Below are positions 8,862 to 18,050 of a DNA stretch of 64,000 nt, piece after piece (position 1 is the stretch's first letter; each line of letters begins with the position of its first letter). Under the pieces are notes generated by a model. The model had not been told where the DNA came from. It ran no database searches and saw only the letters and a program-made list of their open reading frames with translations. The DNA comes from Achromobacter sp. HZ34 (GTDB lineage Bacteria; Pseudomonadota; Gammaproteobacteria; Burkholderiales; Burkholderiaceae_B): assembly GCF_002209485.1 (NCBI RefSeq), contig NZ_NJIX01000003.1, positions 248,001 through 312,000 on the forward strand, written 5' to 3'. The position numbers and the translations under genes are program-made.

Positions 8862-10070
8862 ATGCTATTCCGAGGCAAGAAGCAGACTCGTCCAAAAATT
8901 TCCAACAGCGTCTCCCCCGGCGCGGCCCGCGACGGCGACGCGCTGCGCCTGCTGGACCGCGACAGCGGCCCCGATCCGCGCGATCGGGGCGGCCCGGCCC
9001 AGCCCATGCTGATCGTCAAGGACTTGCAGAAGCACTACGACATCGGCCGGACGGCATTGCGCGGCCCGCGCAGCGTCGTGCGCGCCGTCGATGGTGTCAG
9101 CTTCGACGTCGCCAAGGGCGAGACCCTGGGCATCGTCGGCGAGTCGGGCTGTGGCAAGTCCACCACCGCGCGCCTGCTGATGCACCTGATCGAACCGGAC
9201 GCGGGCTCGGTGATCTTCGACGGCGAGGAAGTATCCGATGTCCGCGGCATCAGTGTGCGCGACCTGCGCCGCAATATGCAGATGGTGTTCCAGGACAGCT
9301 ACGCCTCGCTCAATCCGCGCCTGACGCTGGCCGACAGCATCGCCTTCGGCCCGGCCGTCGGTGGCATGCCGCGCGCGCAGGCGCGGGCCCGGGCGCTGAC
9401 GCTGCTGCGCATGGTGGGACTGGACCCGGAAAGCTACGCCCAGCGTTATCCGCATGAACTGTCCGGTGGGCAGCGGCAGCGTGTCAACATCGCCCGCGCG
9501 CTGGCCATGGGTCCGCGCGTGCTGATCCTCGACGAGTCGGTCTCGGCGCTGGACAAGTCGGTCGAAGCGCAGGTGCTGAACCTGTTGCGCGAACTCAAGC
9601 GTGATCTCGGCCTGACGTATATCTTCATCTCCCACGACCTGAACGTGGTGCAGTACATCAGCGATCGCGTGATGGTGATGTACCTGGGCCAGGTGGTGGA
9701 GTCGGGACCGGTGGATCGCATCTACGGCGCTACCCGCCATCCCTATACCGCCGCATTGCTGTCATCGCGGCCTTCGATGGATCCGCGCAGGCGCGTGGCG
9801 CAGCCGCCGCTGTCCGGCGATCCCCCCAACCCGATCAATCCGCCTTCGGGCTGCCGCTTCCGCACCCGCTGCCCCCGCGCGCAGGAACGCTGCGCGGCCG
9901 AGGCCCCCGCGCTGGCGGCGGCGCCGGACCACGAGGGCCACCTGACCGCCTGCCATTTCCCGCTGACGGCCGCCGACAGTTCGGCATCGACCGGCGCCGC
10001 CGCCCTGCACGCGGCCAGCGACGCTGCCGGCACCAAGACCGCCACCCGCCTGCTGCGCCTGCAGGCTTGA
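8862..10070 (+). CDS. ABC transporter ATP-binding protein, DppF/OppF type (402 aa)
   Basis: Nucleotide-binding subunit of the importer. Walker A is GESGCGKST (about residues 90-98), the Q-loop is MVFQDSYASLNPR, the signature motif is LSGGQRQRVNIARAL, Walker B is VLILDESVSALD and the switch His is in FISHDL. The C-terminal oligopeptide-transporter extension has GCRFRTRCPRAQERC, whose cysteines resemble the iron-sulfur or Zn region of DppD/DppF. I chose ATG 8862 because AAGGAG precedes it. The N-terminal 45 residues before MLIVKDLQKHYD are extra and low-complexity; the Met at 9006 is an alternative start. An Ala-rich tail of about 30 residues follows. Confidence 0.9.
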   Translation: MLFRGKKQTRPKISNSVSPGAARDGDALRLLDRDSGPDPRDRGGPAQPMLIVKDLQKHYDIGRTALRGPRSVVRAVDGVSFDVAKGETLGIVGESGCGKSTTARLLMHLIEPDAGSVIFDGEEVSDVRGISVRDLRRNMQMVFQDSYASLNPRLTLADSIAFGPAVGGMPRAQARARALTLLRMVGLDPESYAQRYPHELSGGQRQRVNIARALAMGPRVLILDESVSALDKSVEAQVLNLLRELKRDLGLTYIFISHDLNVVQYISDRVMVMYLGQVVESGPVDRIYGATRHPYTAALLSSRPSMDPRRRVAQPPLSGDPPNPINPPSGCRFRTRCPRAQERCAAEAPALAAAPDHEGHLTACHFPLTAADSSASTGAAALHAASDAAGTKTATRLLRLQA

Positions 10071-10080
10071 GGAGACCGCC

Positions 10081-11094
10081 ATGACAGATCCCAGCCCCAC
10101 TTCGGCACTGGTCCAGGTGCAGGACCTGACCGTGCGTTTTTCCAACCGCGACATGAACCTGCCGGTCGTCAACGGCGTCAGCTTCACCTTGAACCAGGGC
10201 GAAGTCCTGTGCTTGCTGGGCGAATCGGGTTCAGGCAAAAGCGTGACCATGCGCGCGCTGATGCGGCTGTTGCCTGACAGCGCGCAGCTGGGCGGCCAGG
10301 TGCGCGTGGACGGCACCGACGTCCTGGCCTTGCCGCGCAAGAAGCTGCCGGACATCCGCGGTTCCCTGATCTCCATGATCTTCCAGGAGCCGCTTACCGC
10401 CCTGGATCCGGTGTACACCATCGGCCAGCAGATCGCCGAGACCGTGCGGCGCCACGACGGCTGCGATCGCCGCGCCGCCATGCGCCGCGCGCTCGATCTG
10501 CTGGAGCTGGTGCAGATTCCTTCGGCGGCCCGGCGCCTGGCCGCGTATCCGCACGAACTGTCTGGCGGCCTGCGCCAGCGCGCCATGATCGCCCTGGCCC
10601 TGTCCTGCCGGCCCAAGCTGTTGCTGGCGGACGAGCCGACCACCGCGCTCGACGCCACGGTGCAGATCCAGGTGCTGCTGCTGATGCGCGAGCTGCAACG
10701 CGAATTGGGCATGGCCACCATCTTCGTCACGCACGACCTTGGCGTGGCCTGCGAAGTGGCCGACAAGGTGGCCGTGATGTATGCCGGCCGCTTCGTCGAG
10801 ACTGGCGCCATCGCGGACATCATGGACCATCCCGCCCATCCCTATACCCAAGGCCTGCTGCGCTCGACCGTCCATGGCGGCCAGCGCGGCGAAGACCTGG
10901 CGCCCATCCCGGGCGCGCCCCCGGACCTGGCGGCATTGCCGCCCGGCTGCTGCTTCGCGCCGCGTTGCGGCGTGCGCCAGGCCGTGTGCGACAGCGCGGT
11001 GCCCGCCCTGTCCGGGCGCGAAGGCGCCGGCCACGCGGCGCGCTGCATCCTGCCCCCTTCCCAGATCACCCTTCTACAGGAACATTCCGCATGA
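10081..11094 (+). CDS. ABC transporter ATP-binding protein, DppD/OppD type (337 aa)
   Basis: Second nucleotide-binding subunit. Walker A is GESGSGKSV (about residue 48), the Q-loop is MIFQEPLTALDP, the signature is LSGGLRQRAMIALAL, Walker B is LLLADEPTTALD and the switch is FVTHDLG. The C-terminal oligopeptide extension contains GCCFAPRCGVRQAVC. Its stop overlaps the start of the next amidase by ATGA, so transporter and amidase are translationally coupled. This links substrate import to amide hydrolysis. Confidence 0.93.
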   Translation: MTDPSPTSALVQVQDLTVRFSNRDMNLPVVNGVSFTLNQGEVLCLLGESGSGKSVTMRALMRLLPDSAQLGGQVRVDGTDVLALPRKKLPDIRGSLISMIFQEPLTALDPVYTIGQQIAETVRRHDGCDRRAAMRRALDLLELVQIPSAARRLAAYPHELSGGLRQRAMIALALSCRPKLLLADEPTTALDATVQIQVLLLMRELQRELGMATIFVTHDLGVACEVADKVAVMYAGRFVETGAIADIMDHPAHPYTQGLLRSTVHGGQRGEDLAPIPGAPPDLAALPPGCCFAPRCGVRQAVCDSAVPALSGREGAGHAARCILPPSQITLLQEHSA

Positions 11095-12494
11095 GCGCCG
11101 AGCGTTATCACCTGTCCGTCGGCGAAGCCGCCCGCCTGCTGCAAGCGCGCAAGCTGTCGCCGGTCGAACTGCTGGAAGATTTCCTGGCGCGCATCGAAGC
11201 CGTCGACGCCCGCGTGCACAGCTACCTGCTGGTCACCGCCGACAGCGCGCGCGCCAGCGCACGCCAGGCCGAAGCCGACATCATGGCCGGACGTTGGCGT
11301 GGACCGCTGCACGGCATCCCTTACGCGGTGAAGGACAACTATTACACCCGCGGCGTGCGCACCTGCGCCGGCTCGCGGCTGCTACTGGACTTCGTGCCCG
11401 ACCACGATGCGGCGGCCATCGAAAGCCTGCGCGACGCCGGCGCCATCCTGCTGGGCAAGCTGAACACATGGGAATACGGCACCGGCACCGGCGCCGTGCA
11501 TTTCGACCTGCCCTTCGAGCCCGCGCGCAATCCCTGGAACCTGGATCACTTCACCGGCGGCTCATCGACCGGCGCCGGCGCTTCAGTGGCAGCCGGGACC
11601 GCCATGTTCGCGCTGGGCTCGGACACCGGCGGATCGGTGCGCCTGCCGGCAGCCGCCTGCGGCCTGCAAGGAATGAAGCCGACCTACGGCCGCGTCAGCC
11701 GCCATGGCATCCTGCCCAACTGCTACACCCTGGACGTGCCGGGACCGCTGACCTGGACCGTGGAAGACAGCGCCATCGCGCTGCGCGCCATGGCCGGCCA
11801 CGATGCGCGTGACCCCGGCAGCGTGGACGTGCCCGTGCCGGATTACCTGGCGGGCCTCGAACGCGGGGTGCGCGGGTTGCGGATAGGGATCGTGCGCGAC
11901 CTGGGCGCCGAAGGCGAGCGGGTCGATGCCGCCAACTGGCAAGGCATCGAGGACATGGCGCGCGTACTGGCCGCGCAAGGCGCGACGCTGGTCGACGTGT
12001 GCCTGCCGGCAACCGTGACCGACTACCGCCAGGCCAGCTCGGTCATCAACTGGACCGAATCGCTGTCCATCCACGAGCAGGACTTCATGACGCGGGCCGC
12101 CGACATGGGACAGGCCCTGCGCGACAAGATGATGAACGGCTTCATGACGCGCGCAGTCGACTACCTGGCCGCGCAACGCCGGCGGCGCGAGCTGGCCGCC
12201 GCCACGGACGCGCTGCTGCGCAGTGTCGATGCCCTGGTGCTGCCCTGCGCCTTCCATACCGCGCCGCCATTCGCCGACCCCGACCGCGTCATCGCGTACA
12301 CCTCCGACACCGCCTGCCCGCCCTTCAATATGTCCGGGCATCCGGCCATGGCTGTCTGCACCGGCTTCGACGGCGCCGGCCTGCCGACGAATGCGCAGAT
12401 CGTCGGCCGCTGGTTCGATGAAAGCACGGTATTCCAGGTGGCCAGGGCCTACGAACGCGACACCGGCTGGCGCGCGCATCGCCCCCAACTCTGA
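11091..12494 (+). CDS. amidase signature enzyme 2 (467 aa)
   Basis: Amidase-signature hydrolase. Catalytic Lys is in YAVKDNYYTRGVRT (about residue 81), the serine loop is GGSSTGAGAS and the nucleophile is Ser of GSDTGGSVR (about 182). Its ATG overlaps the stop of the ATPase gene, showing tight coupling. It is a close paralogue of the next gene, with 63 consecutive identical residues across the N-terminal part (about residues 29-91) but clearly lower identity elsewhere. No AtzG-like gene is directly adjacent. The substrate is unknown. Confidence 0.9.
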   Translation: MSAERYHLSVGEAARLLQARKLSPVELLEDFLARIEAVDARVHSYLLVTADSARASARQAEADIMAGRWRGPLHGIPYAVKDNYYTRGVRTCAGSRLLLDFVPDHDAAAIESLRDAGAILLGKLNTWEYGTGTGAVHFDLPFEPARNPWNLDHFTGGSSTGAGASVAAGTAMFALGSDTGGSVRLPAAACGLQGMKPTYGRVSRHGILPNCYTLDVPGPLTWTVEDSAIALRAMAGHDARDPGSVDVPVPDYLAGLERGVRGLRIGIVRDLGAEGERVDAANWQGIEDMARVLAAQGATLVDVCLPATVTDYRQASSVINWTESLSIHEQDFMTRAADMGQALRDKMMNGFMTRAVDYLAAQRRRRELAAATDALLRSVDALVLPCAFHTAPPFADPDRVIAYTSDTACPPFNMSGHPAMAVCTGFDGAGLPTNAQIVGRWFDESTVFQVARAYERDTGWRAHRPQL

Positions 12495-12539
12495 TCGCGT
12501 CCGCAGCCCCCCTCACACCTGTCTCGCCAAGGGAAGATC

Positions 12540-13955
12540 ATGCCCCTCACCCAGGACCGCGCGTTGTTTCACCTTTCGGCCGGCGAAGCTGCCCGCCTGT
12601 TGCAGGCCCGCGAACTGTCGCCGGTCGAACTGCTGGATGATTTCCTGGCGCGCATCGAAGCCGTCGACGCGCGCGTGCACAGCTATCTGCTGGTCACCGC
12701 CGACAGCGCGCGCGCCAGCGCACGCCAGGCCGAGGCCGACATCATGGCGGGCCGTTGGCGCGGACCGCTGCACGGCATCCCCTACGCGGTGAAGGACAAC
12801 TACTACACGCGCGGCGTGCGCACCTGCGGCGGCTCGCGGCTGCTGCTGGACTTCGTGCCCGATCACGACGCCGCGGTGGTGGAGAAACTGGCCGACGCGG
12901 GCGCGGTGTTGCTGGGCAAGCTCAACACGTGGGAATACGGCACCGGCAACGGCGGCGTCTACTTCGACCTGCCTTTCGAACCGGCCCGCAATCCCTGGAA
13001 TCTCGACCACTTCACGGGCGGCTCGTCCACGGGTTCCGGCGCTGCGGTGGCCGCCGGCACCGCCATGGTGGCGATGGGATCCGACACCACCGGGTCGGTG
13101 CGGCTGCCGGCGGCCGCCTGCGGCTTGCAAGGCATGAAACCGACCTATGGCCGCATCAGCCGGCACGGCATCCTGCCCAATTGCTATTCCATGGACACCC
13201 CGGGGCCGCTGACCTGGACGGTGGAAGACAGTGCCATCATGCTGCGCGCGGTGGCGGGCCACGACGCGCGCGATCCTGGCAGCGCCAATGTACCGGTGGC
13301 GGATTACCTGGCCGCGCTGGAACGAGGTGTGCGCGGCCTGACCATAGGCGTGCTGCGCGACCTGGGTAATGAAACCGGCCTGGTCGATGCCGCCAATCGC
13401 GCGGGCCTGGAAGACATGGCGCGGGTCTTGCAGGCGCAAGGCGCCCGCCTGGTCGATGTGGTGCTGCCGGCCCCGGTGTCGGATTACCGCGCGGTGACGT
13501 CCGTCATCAACTGGAGCGAATCGCTCACCATCCATGAACGCGACCTGCAGGAACGGGGCGCCGACATGGGCTACGCGCTGCGCGACAAGCTGATGTCGGG
13601 CTACACCACGCGCGCGGTCGACTACCTGGCGGCGCAACGGCGACGGCGCGAACTGACCGATGCCACCAATGCCATGCTGAATTCGGTCGATGCCGTGATC
13701 GCGCCCTGCGCCTACCACGTGGCGCCGCCCTTCGCGGATAACGACATCCTGCGCACATTCACCAGCGAGAACGCCTGCCCGCCTTTCAACGCATCCGGCC
13801 ACCCCGCCATGACCCTCTGCACCGGCTTCGATGCGGGCGGCCTGCCCACCAACGCCCAGGTCGTCGGACGCTGGTTCGACGAGGTCACCGTGCTGCAGGT
13901 GGCGCGCGCCTACGAACGCGAGACCGACTGGCGCGCACAACGCCCGCGGATCTGA
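12540..13955 (+). CDS. amidase signature enzyme 3, tandem paralogue (471 aa)
   Basis: Second member of a tandem amidase pair, 45 bases after its paralogue and preceded by AAGGGAAG. Lys is in YAVKDNYYTRG, the loop is GGSSTGSGAA and the nucleophile is in GSDTTGSVR. This motif has Thr where the paralogue has Gly, just before the Gly-Ser. That substitution in the oxyanion/nucleophile loop could change substrate range. The conserved block near the active-site Lys is identical to the upstream copy, with a few synonymous differences, suggesting gene conversion or strong constraint. Confidence 0.9.
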   Translation: MPLTQDRALFHLSAGEAARLLQARELSPVELLDDFLARIEAVDARVHSYLLVTADSARASARQAEADIMAGRWRGPLHGIPYAVKDNYYTRGVRTCGGSRLLLDFVPDHDAAVVEKLADAGAVLLGKLNTWEYGTGNGGVYFDLPFEPARNPWNLDHFTGGSSTGSGAAVAAGTAMVAMGSDTTGSVRLPAAACGLQGMKPTYGRISRHGILPNCYSMDTPGPLTWTVEDSAIMLRAVAGHDARDPGSANVPVADYLAALERGVRGLTIGVLRDLGNETGLVDAANRAGLEDMARVLQAQGARLVDVVLPAPVSDYRAVTSVINWSESLTIHERDLQERGADMGYALRDKLMSGYTTRAVDYLAAQRRRRELTDATNAMLNSVDAVIAPCAYHVAPPFADNDILRTFTSENACPPFNASGHPAMTLCTGFDAGGLPTNAQVVGRWFDEVTVLQVARAYERETDWRAQRPRI

Positions 13956-13988
13956 CTTGCGCTCATTGTTGTCAGCCCTCTTTCGTCT

Positions 13989-14020
13989 CCTGCTTCCTGT
14001 TTCCTGTTCCCTGCTTCCTG
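13989..14020 (+). repeat. short pyrimidine-rich direct repeats
   Basis: CCTGCTTCCTG occurs twice (13989-13999 and 14010-14020), 21 bases apart, with further TTCCTG copies between. It lies in the 108-base gap before the second AtzG-like gene. I see no hairpin or promoter in it; it may be slippage-derived. Confidence 0.6.
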
Positions 14021-14063
14021 CTAACCCTTTCCCGTTTTCCACGTCTTTCACCTGGAGCTTGCC

Positions 14064-14279
14064 ATGCCTCTGGAAACTACCCCCGCCTGGAGCGCCGATG
14101 ACATCGCCGCTCATTGCCGGCGCTACGGCCTGACGCTACCGGCCGCGATGCTGGCCCGCATGCACGAACTGTCCGCCAACGTCACCCGCACCGGTCTGGC
14201 GATACCGCGCCAGCCCATCAAGGACAACGAGCCGGCCCTGGTGTTCGCCATGCCGACCCCGACGCCCATCCAACGCTGA
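14064..14279 (+). CDS. second AtzG-like small amidase partner (71 aa)
   Basis: Small helical protein with the AtzG/DUF4089 pattern: AAHCRRYGLTLPAAML near the N-terminus and KDNEPALVF near the C-terminus, the same frame of conserved positions seen in the small protein at 3386. CACCTGGAG precedes the ATG by about eight bases. The gene ends 15 bases before an amidase, so the pair probably forms an AtzE-AtzG or GatA-GatC-like complex. Sequence identity to the first AtzG-like protein is low, implying that each is dedicated to its own amidase. Confidence 0.72.
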   Translation: MPLETTPAWSADDIAAHCRRYGLTLPAAMLARMHELSANVTRTGLAIPRQPIKDNEPALVFAMPTPTPIQR

Positions 14280-14294
14280 CATCGAGGATTTGCC

Positions 14295-15656
14295 ATGCAG
14301 CCCTATGAATTGACCGCCTCCGAAGCGTCGGCGCTGATTGCCGACCGCAAGCTGTCCGTGGAGGAACTGGCCCGCTCCACGCTGGACTATATCGCCGCAC
14401 GCGAGCCGGTGATCCGCGCGTGGAGCCACGTCGATCCCGACCTTGTCCTGCGCAATGCGCGGGAACTGGACAAGACCTCCCCGCGCAGTCCTCTGCATGG
14501 CTTGACCTTCGGGGTCAAGGACGTGATCGATACCTTCGACATGCCCACCCAGCACAACTCGCCGCTTTACGTAAACCACCGTCCGGGCCAGGACGCCGCC
14601 TGCGTGGCGGTGGTGCGCCATAGCGGCGCGCTGGTCGTCGGCAAGACCGACACGGTTGAATTCGCGTCCGGCGGACGGCGCGCCGCCAGCCGCAACTCAC
14701 ACAACCTGGCGCACACGCCGGGCGGCTCTTCGTCGGGCTCCGGCGCGGCTGTCGGCGATCGCCAGGTGCAGCTGGCCTTCGGCACGCAGACTGGCGGTTC
14801 CCACATCCGCCCCGCTGCTTTCAACGGGATCTACGGCATCAAGCCCACCCATGGCATCGTCAGCCGGGAAGGCGCCAAGATGTACTCGCACACGCTGGAC
14901 ACCATAGGGTGGTATGGGCGCTCGGTCGCCGACCTGCAATTGGTGGGGAAGGCTTTCAGGCTGCCCGGCATGGTAGAAGCTCAACCCCAGACTCAAACCC
15001 AGGCCCAGGCGCCGTCGCTGCGCGGCTTGCGCGTGGCCCTGTGCCGCGGCCCCAACTGGGAGGCCGCCGATGCCTGGGGCCGGGCCGCGCTCATGGAAGC
15101 GGGCAAGCGCCTGGAAGCAGCCGGCGCGAAGGTGGTGGAGTTCGATCTGTCCGCGCCTTTCAACGGGCTCGATGCCGCGCAACAGACGGTGATGCGGGGC
15201 GAAGGCCGCGCCGCCTTCCTGCCGGACTACCTGGGGCGCCACCATCTGCTGCACCAGGACTTCCGCGATCTGGTGGAGAACGCGCGCGAGATCACGCCGG
15301 CGCAGTTGGCCGAGGCTTACGACCTGGCCGCGCGTTGCCGCGCCGAGTTCGATACGCTGTTCGCCACCACCAGCGGGGGCCGCGGCGGCGAGTTCGACGT
15401 CCTGATGACGCCGCCCTCGCCCGGTGAAGCCCCCGAGGGCCTGCAGGACACGGGCAATCCCACCTTCAACGCGATGTGGACCTTGTTGCACGTCCCCTGC
15501 GTCGGCATTCCGGTGGGCAAGAGCGAGCGCGCGCTACCCCTGGGCATCCAGCTGGTGGGACCGCGCTTCTCCGACGCGCAGCTGCTGGCCATCGCGGCGG
15601 CGTGCGCGCCGGCCATTCATGCCGGCGGCCGCCTCGACCCGATCGCCTTGGGGTAA
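14295..15656 (+). CDS. amidase signature enzyme 4, AtzE-like (453 aa)
   Basis: Amidase of a different subgroup from the three upstream. Lys is in TFGVKDVIDT (about residue 75), the loop is GGSSSGSGAA and the nucleophile is Ser of GTQTGGSHIRPAAFNG (about 167); this GTQT-GS-IRPA form is typical of AtzE, mandelamide and malonamide hydrolases. It follows an AtzG-like gene by 15 bases, supporting an AtzE-like two-subunit enzyme. A Gln/Thr/Ala stretch (QTQTQAQA, near 14995-15010) looks like a local repeat expansion in a surface loop. It is the last gene of the operon, convergent with the oxidoreductase operon. Confidence 0.9.
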   Translation: MQPYELTASEASALIADRKLSVEELARSTLDYIAAREPVIRAWSHVDPDLVLRNARELDKTSPRSPLHGLTFGVKDVIDTFDMPTQHNSPLYVNHRPGQDAACVAVVRHSGALVVGKTDTVEFASGGRRAASRNSHNLAHTPGGSSSGSGAAVGDRQVQLAFGTQTGGSHIRPAAFNGIYGIKPTHGIVSREGAKMYSHTLDTIGWYGRSVADLQLVGKAFRLPGMVEAQPQTQTQAQAPSLRGLRVALCRGPNWEAADAWGRAALMEAGKRLEAAGAKVVEFDLSAPFNGLDAAQQTVMRGEGRAAFLPDYLGRHHLLHQDFRDLVENAREITPAQLAEAYDLAARCRAEFDTLFATTSGGRGGEFDVLMTPPSPGEAPEGLQDTGNPTFNAMWTLLHVPCVGIPVGKSERALPLGIQLVGPRFSDAQLLAIAAACAPAIHAGGRLDPIALG

Positions 15657-15678
15657 GCCTGGGAGGCTCAGCCCTGCG

Positions 15679-15720
15679 ATCCTGGCTTCGGGATCCTGGC
15701 TTCGGGTGCCTGGCTTCCGG
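15679..15720 (+). repeat. three tandem 14-bp repeats at a convergent gene junction
   Basis: The unit ATCCTGGCTTCGGG occurs twice exactly (15679-15692, 15693-15706) and once with changes (15707-15720). It fills most of the 73-base gap between the converging amidase and molybdenum-hydroxylase operons. I see no clear hairpin terminator there. Confidence 0.8.
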
Positions 15721-15729
15721 GCCCCGGCC

Positions 15730-17970
15730 TCAGGTCCCCAGCAGGTCCTCGATCATGATGGGCAGCTCCCGCTTGCGCACCCCGGTGGCGTGATACACGG
15801 CATTGCCGATCGCCGCCGCGGTGCCCGCCAGACCGATCTCGCCGACGCCGCGCGCGCCCAGTTCGTTGAGCACCGGGTCGGGATAATCCAGGAACGTGAC
15901 GTCTATCCTGGGACTGTCGGCATGGGTGGCAACGATGTAGTCGGCCAGATTGCGGTTCACCGGCGCGCCGGTGGCGGGGTCATAGTGGGTGTGTTCGAAC
16001 AGCGCCATCCCCACACCCATGACCACCGCGCCCTCGACCTGGTTGCGCGCCGCGCGCGGATTGAGCATGCGGCCGGCATCGATCACCGTGACGATGCGGT
16101 TGACGCGCAGGCGGGCGATTTCAGGCCACCACATCACTTCGACGAAGTGCGCGCCGTAGGAATTGATCGACCACTTCTTTTTCAGGGGATCGCCGCTCAA
16201 GCCGCCCTCCGCCGCATTGGCATCGGCGGTGATCGCGCCAAGCCCCGCCTCGGCCACGATGTCCCCATAGGGAACCCCGGACTGCGCGTCGGCCTCCTTG
16301 GCATGGACGCGGCCCGCGCTCATCGCCAGCGTATCCGGCTTGCGATCCGCATAGGCCTTGGTCTTGGTGGCCGTCTTCAGCAACTTCTTGACCGCGCCGC
16401 GCGTGGCCTGCAGCACTGCCGGGATGACCGATGCCGTGACGGTGGAGCCGCCGGAAAGCGGCCCCTCCGGCAACGCGGTGTCACCCAGGACGACCTCGAT
16501 GCGCTCCAGGGCAATGCCGGTTACCTCGCTGACCAGTTGCGCCATGATGGTATAGGTTCCCGTACCCAGGTCCTGCGTTGCGCAGGCCACCCGCGCCGTG
16601 CCATCGGCACGCAAGGTCACGCTGGCCTGGGCAGGCTGGCGCGCCCCCAGCCAGGAACAGGCAGCCATGCCCCATCCCAGGATGGCACCGTCTCCCCGCA
16701 TGGACCCCACCGCGGGATTGCGCTCAGCCCAGCCGAAGCGTTCGGCCCCCACGCGCAGGCTTTCCACCAGGTGCCGCGAGGAAAACGGCAGGCCATTGCC
16801 TTCGTCGTGATCCGGTTCGTTGCGCAGGCGCAGTTCCAGCGGATCCATGTTCAAGGCCAGCGCCAGCTCGTCCATGGCGGATTCCAGCGCGTAGAGCCCC
16901 GGCACCGCGCCTGGCCCCCGCATGGAGGTGGGCGTGCCGATATGCCGGCGTGCCAGGCCCGCGGTCACGCGCAGGTTCGCCGTGCGGTACATATGCGGCG
17001 TGGCTTCGCCGCAGCTTTCCTCGTAGTCATCCAGGATGGAGGTCTGGTTCAAGTAGTCCTGCCGCAGGGACAGCAGCCTGCCGTCGTGCTCCGCGCCCAG
17101 GCGCATGCGCTGCTGCGTGCGCGGCCGGTGCCCGACGTTCTGGAACATCATGGCACGCGTCAGCACCAGCTTGACCGGCACGCCCAGCTGCCGCGCGGCG
17201 CACGCGGCCAGGGCCGCATGGGGCCAGGGCCAAAGCTTGCCACCGAAGCCGGACCCCAGAAAGCGCGTGATCACGCGGACGTTTTCCTTGCTGGTCCCCA
17301 GCATCTGCACCATCACGGCCTGGTGGTTGACGACGGCTTGCGAGGTCTCGTACAGCGTGTAGGCCTCGCCATCCCACACTGCCACGGTGGCATGCAGCTC
17401 GATGGGATTGTGGGTTTCGGCGGGGGTGGCATAGGTCTGGTCGACGCGCACCGGCGCGGCGTCGTAGGCACCCGCCGCATCGCCCCGTTCGCTCTTTACT
17501 TCGGGCGCGTCCTTGCTTTCCAGATGCGGATCGACATCCGGCGCCGCCGCGACATAGTTGACGTGCACGGCAGCGGCAGCGGCGGTGGCCTGCTCGAACG
17601 TGTCGGCCACCACCAGCGCCACATACTGGCCGTAGTAGCGGATCACATCGTCATCGAAAGGCGGGCGTGCTTCGTCCAGCATCGCGCCCTGCACCCGGTA
17701 CAGGGGGCCGATATTGCCGCGATGCAAGACCAGGCGCACGCCCGGCATGCCCTCGGCGGCTGCCGTATCCAGCGCCGCGATGCGGCCGTGGGCAATCGTG
17801 CTGCACACGGGCACGGCGTAGCGCATGCCGATGAAATGGAAGTCGGCGGTATAGGTGGCCTGGCCGCTGACTTTCAGGGGCCCGTCGATACGGCTGACTG
17901 CCTTGCCGATGACGGCATAGCCAGTAGACGCCGGCGCGGCCGTCGTCGGTTTTTCTGCAACAGTGGACAT
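15730..17970 (-). CDS. paoC: molybdopterin-binding aldehyde oxidoreductase subunit, PaoC type (746 aa)
   Basis: Large molybdenum-cofactor subunit of a xanthine-dehydrogenase-family hydroxylase. It oxidises aldehydes or heterocycles with water as the oxygen source. Landmarks are GKAVSRIDGPLKVSGQATYT at the N-terminus, the Moco loops FLGSGFGGK and SMRGPGAVPG, and the catalytic Glu in GARGVGEIGLAG near the C-terminus. Length and end match the PaoC (YagR) group, about 730-750 residues. It is the last gene of a three-gene operon with the FAD and 2Fe-2S subunits. The natural substrate cannot be read from sequence. Confidence 0.88.
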   Translation of the reverse strand: MSTVAEKPTTAAPASTGYAVIGKAVSRIDGPLKVSGQATYTADFHFIGMRYAVPVCSTIAHGRIAALDTAAAEGMPGVRLVLHRGNIGPLYRVQGAMLDEARPPFDDDVIRYYGQYVALVVADTFEQATAAAAAVHVNYVAAAPDVDPHLESKDAPEVKSERGDAAGAYDAAPVRVDQTYATPAETHNPIELHATVAVWDGEAYTLYETSQAVVNHQAVMVQMLGTSKENVRVITRFLGSGFGGKLWPWPHAALAACAARQLGVPVKLVLTRAMMFQNVGHRPRTQQRMRLGAEHDGRLLSLRQDYLNQTSILDDYEESCGEATPHMYRTANLRVTAGLARRHIGTPTSMRGPGAVPGLYALESAMDELALALNMDPLELRLRNEPDHDEGNGLPFSSRHLVESLRVGAERFGWAERNPAVGSMRGDGAILGWGMAACSWLGARQPAQASVTLRADGTARVACATQDLGTGTYTIMAQLVSEVTGIALERIEVVLGDTALPEGPLSGGSTVTASVIPAVLQATRGAVKKLLKTATKTKAYADRKPDTLAMSAGRVHAKEADAQSGVPYGDIVAEAGLGAITADANAAEGGLSGDPLKKKWSINSYGAHFVEVMWWPEIARLRVNRIVTVIDAGRMLNPRAARNQVEGAVVMGVGMALFEHTHYDPATGAPVNRNLADYIVATHADSPRIDVTFLDYPDPVLNELGARGVGEIGLAGTAAAIGNAVYHATGVRKRELPIMIEDLLGT

Positions 17971-18050
17971 GGTCGCTCCTTATCCTGCTTGTCGTGCGCG
18001 TCGTGCCCAGCGGCTCGTCGTGCTCATGCTGCTTACGCGGCTTACGCTGT

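Noticed and set aside
7433-9019. Long reverse frame over the ABC permeases
   Set aside because: Arg/Gln/His-rich composition and no motifs; the forward genes are complete transporter subunits.
12513-14114. Long reverse frame over amidase 3
   Set aside because: Shadow of high-GC third-position bias; the forward amidase has all catalytic residues.
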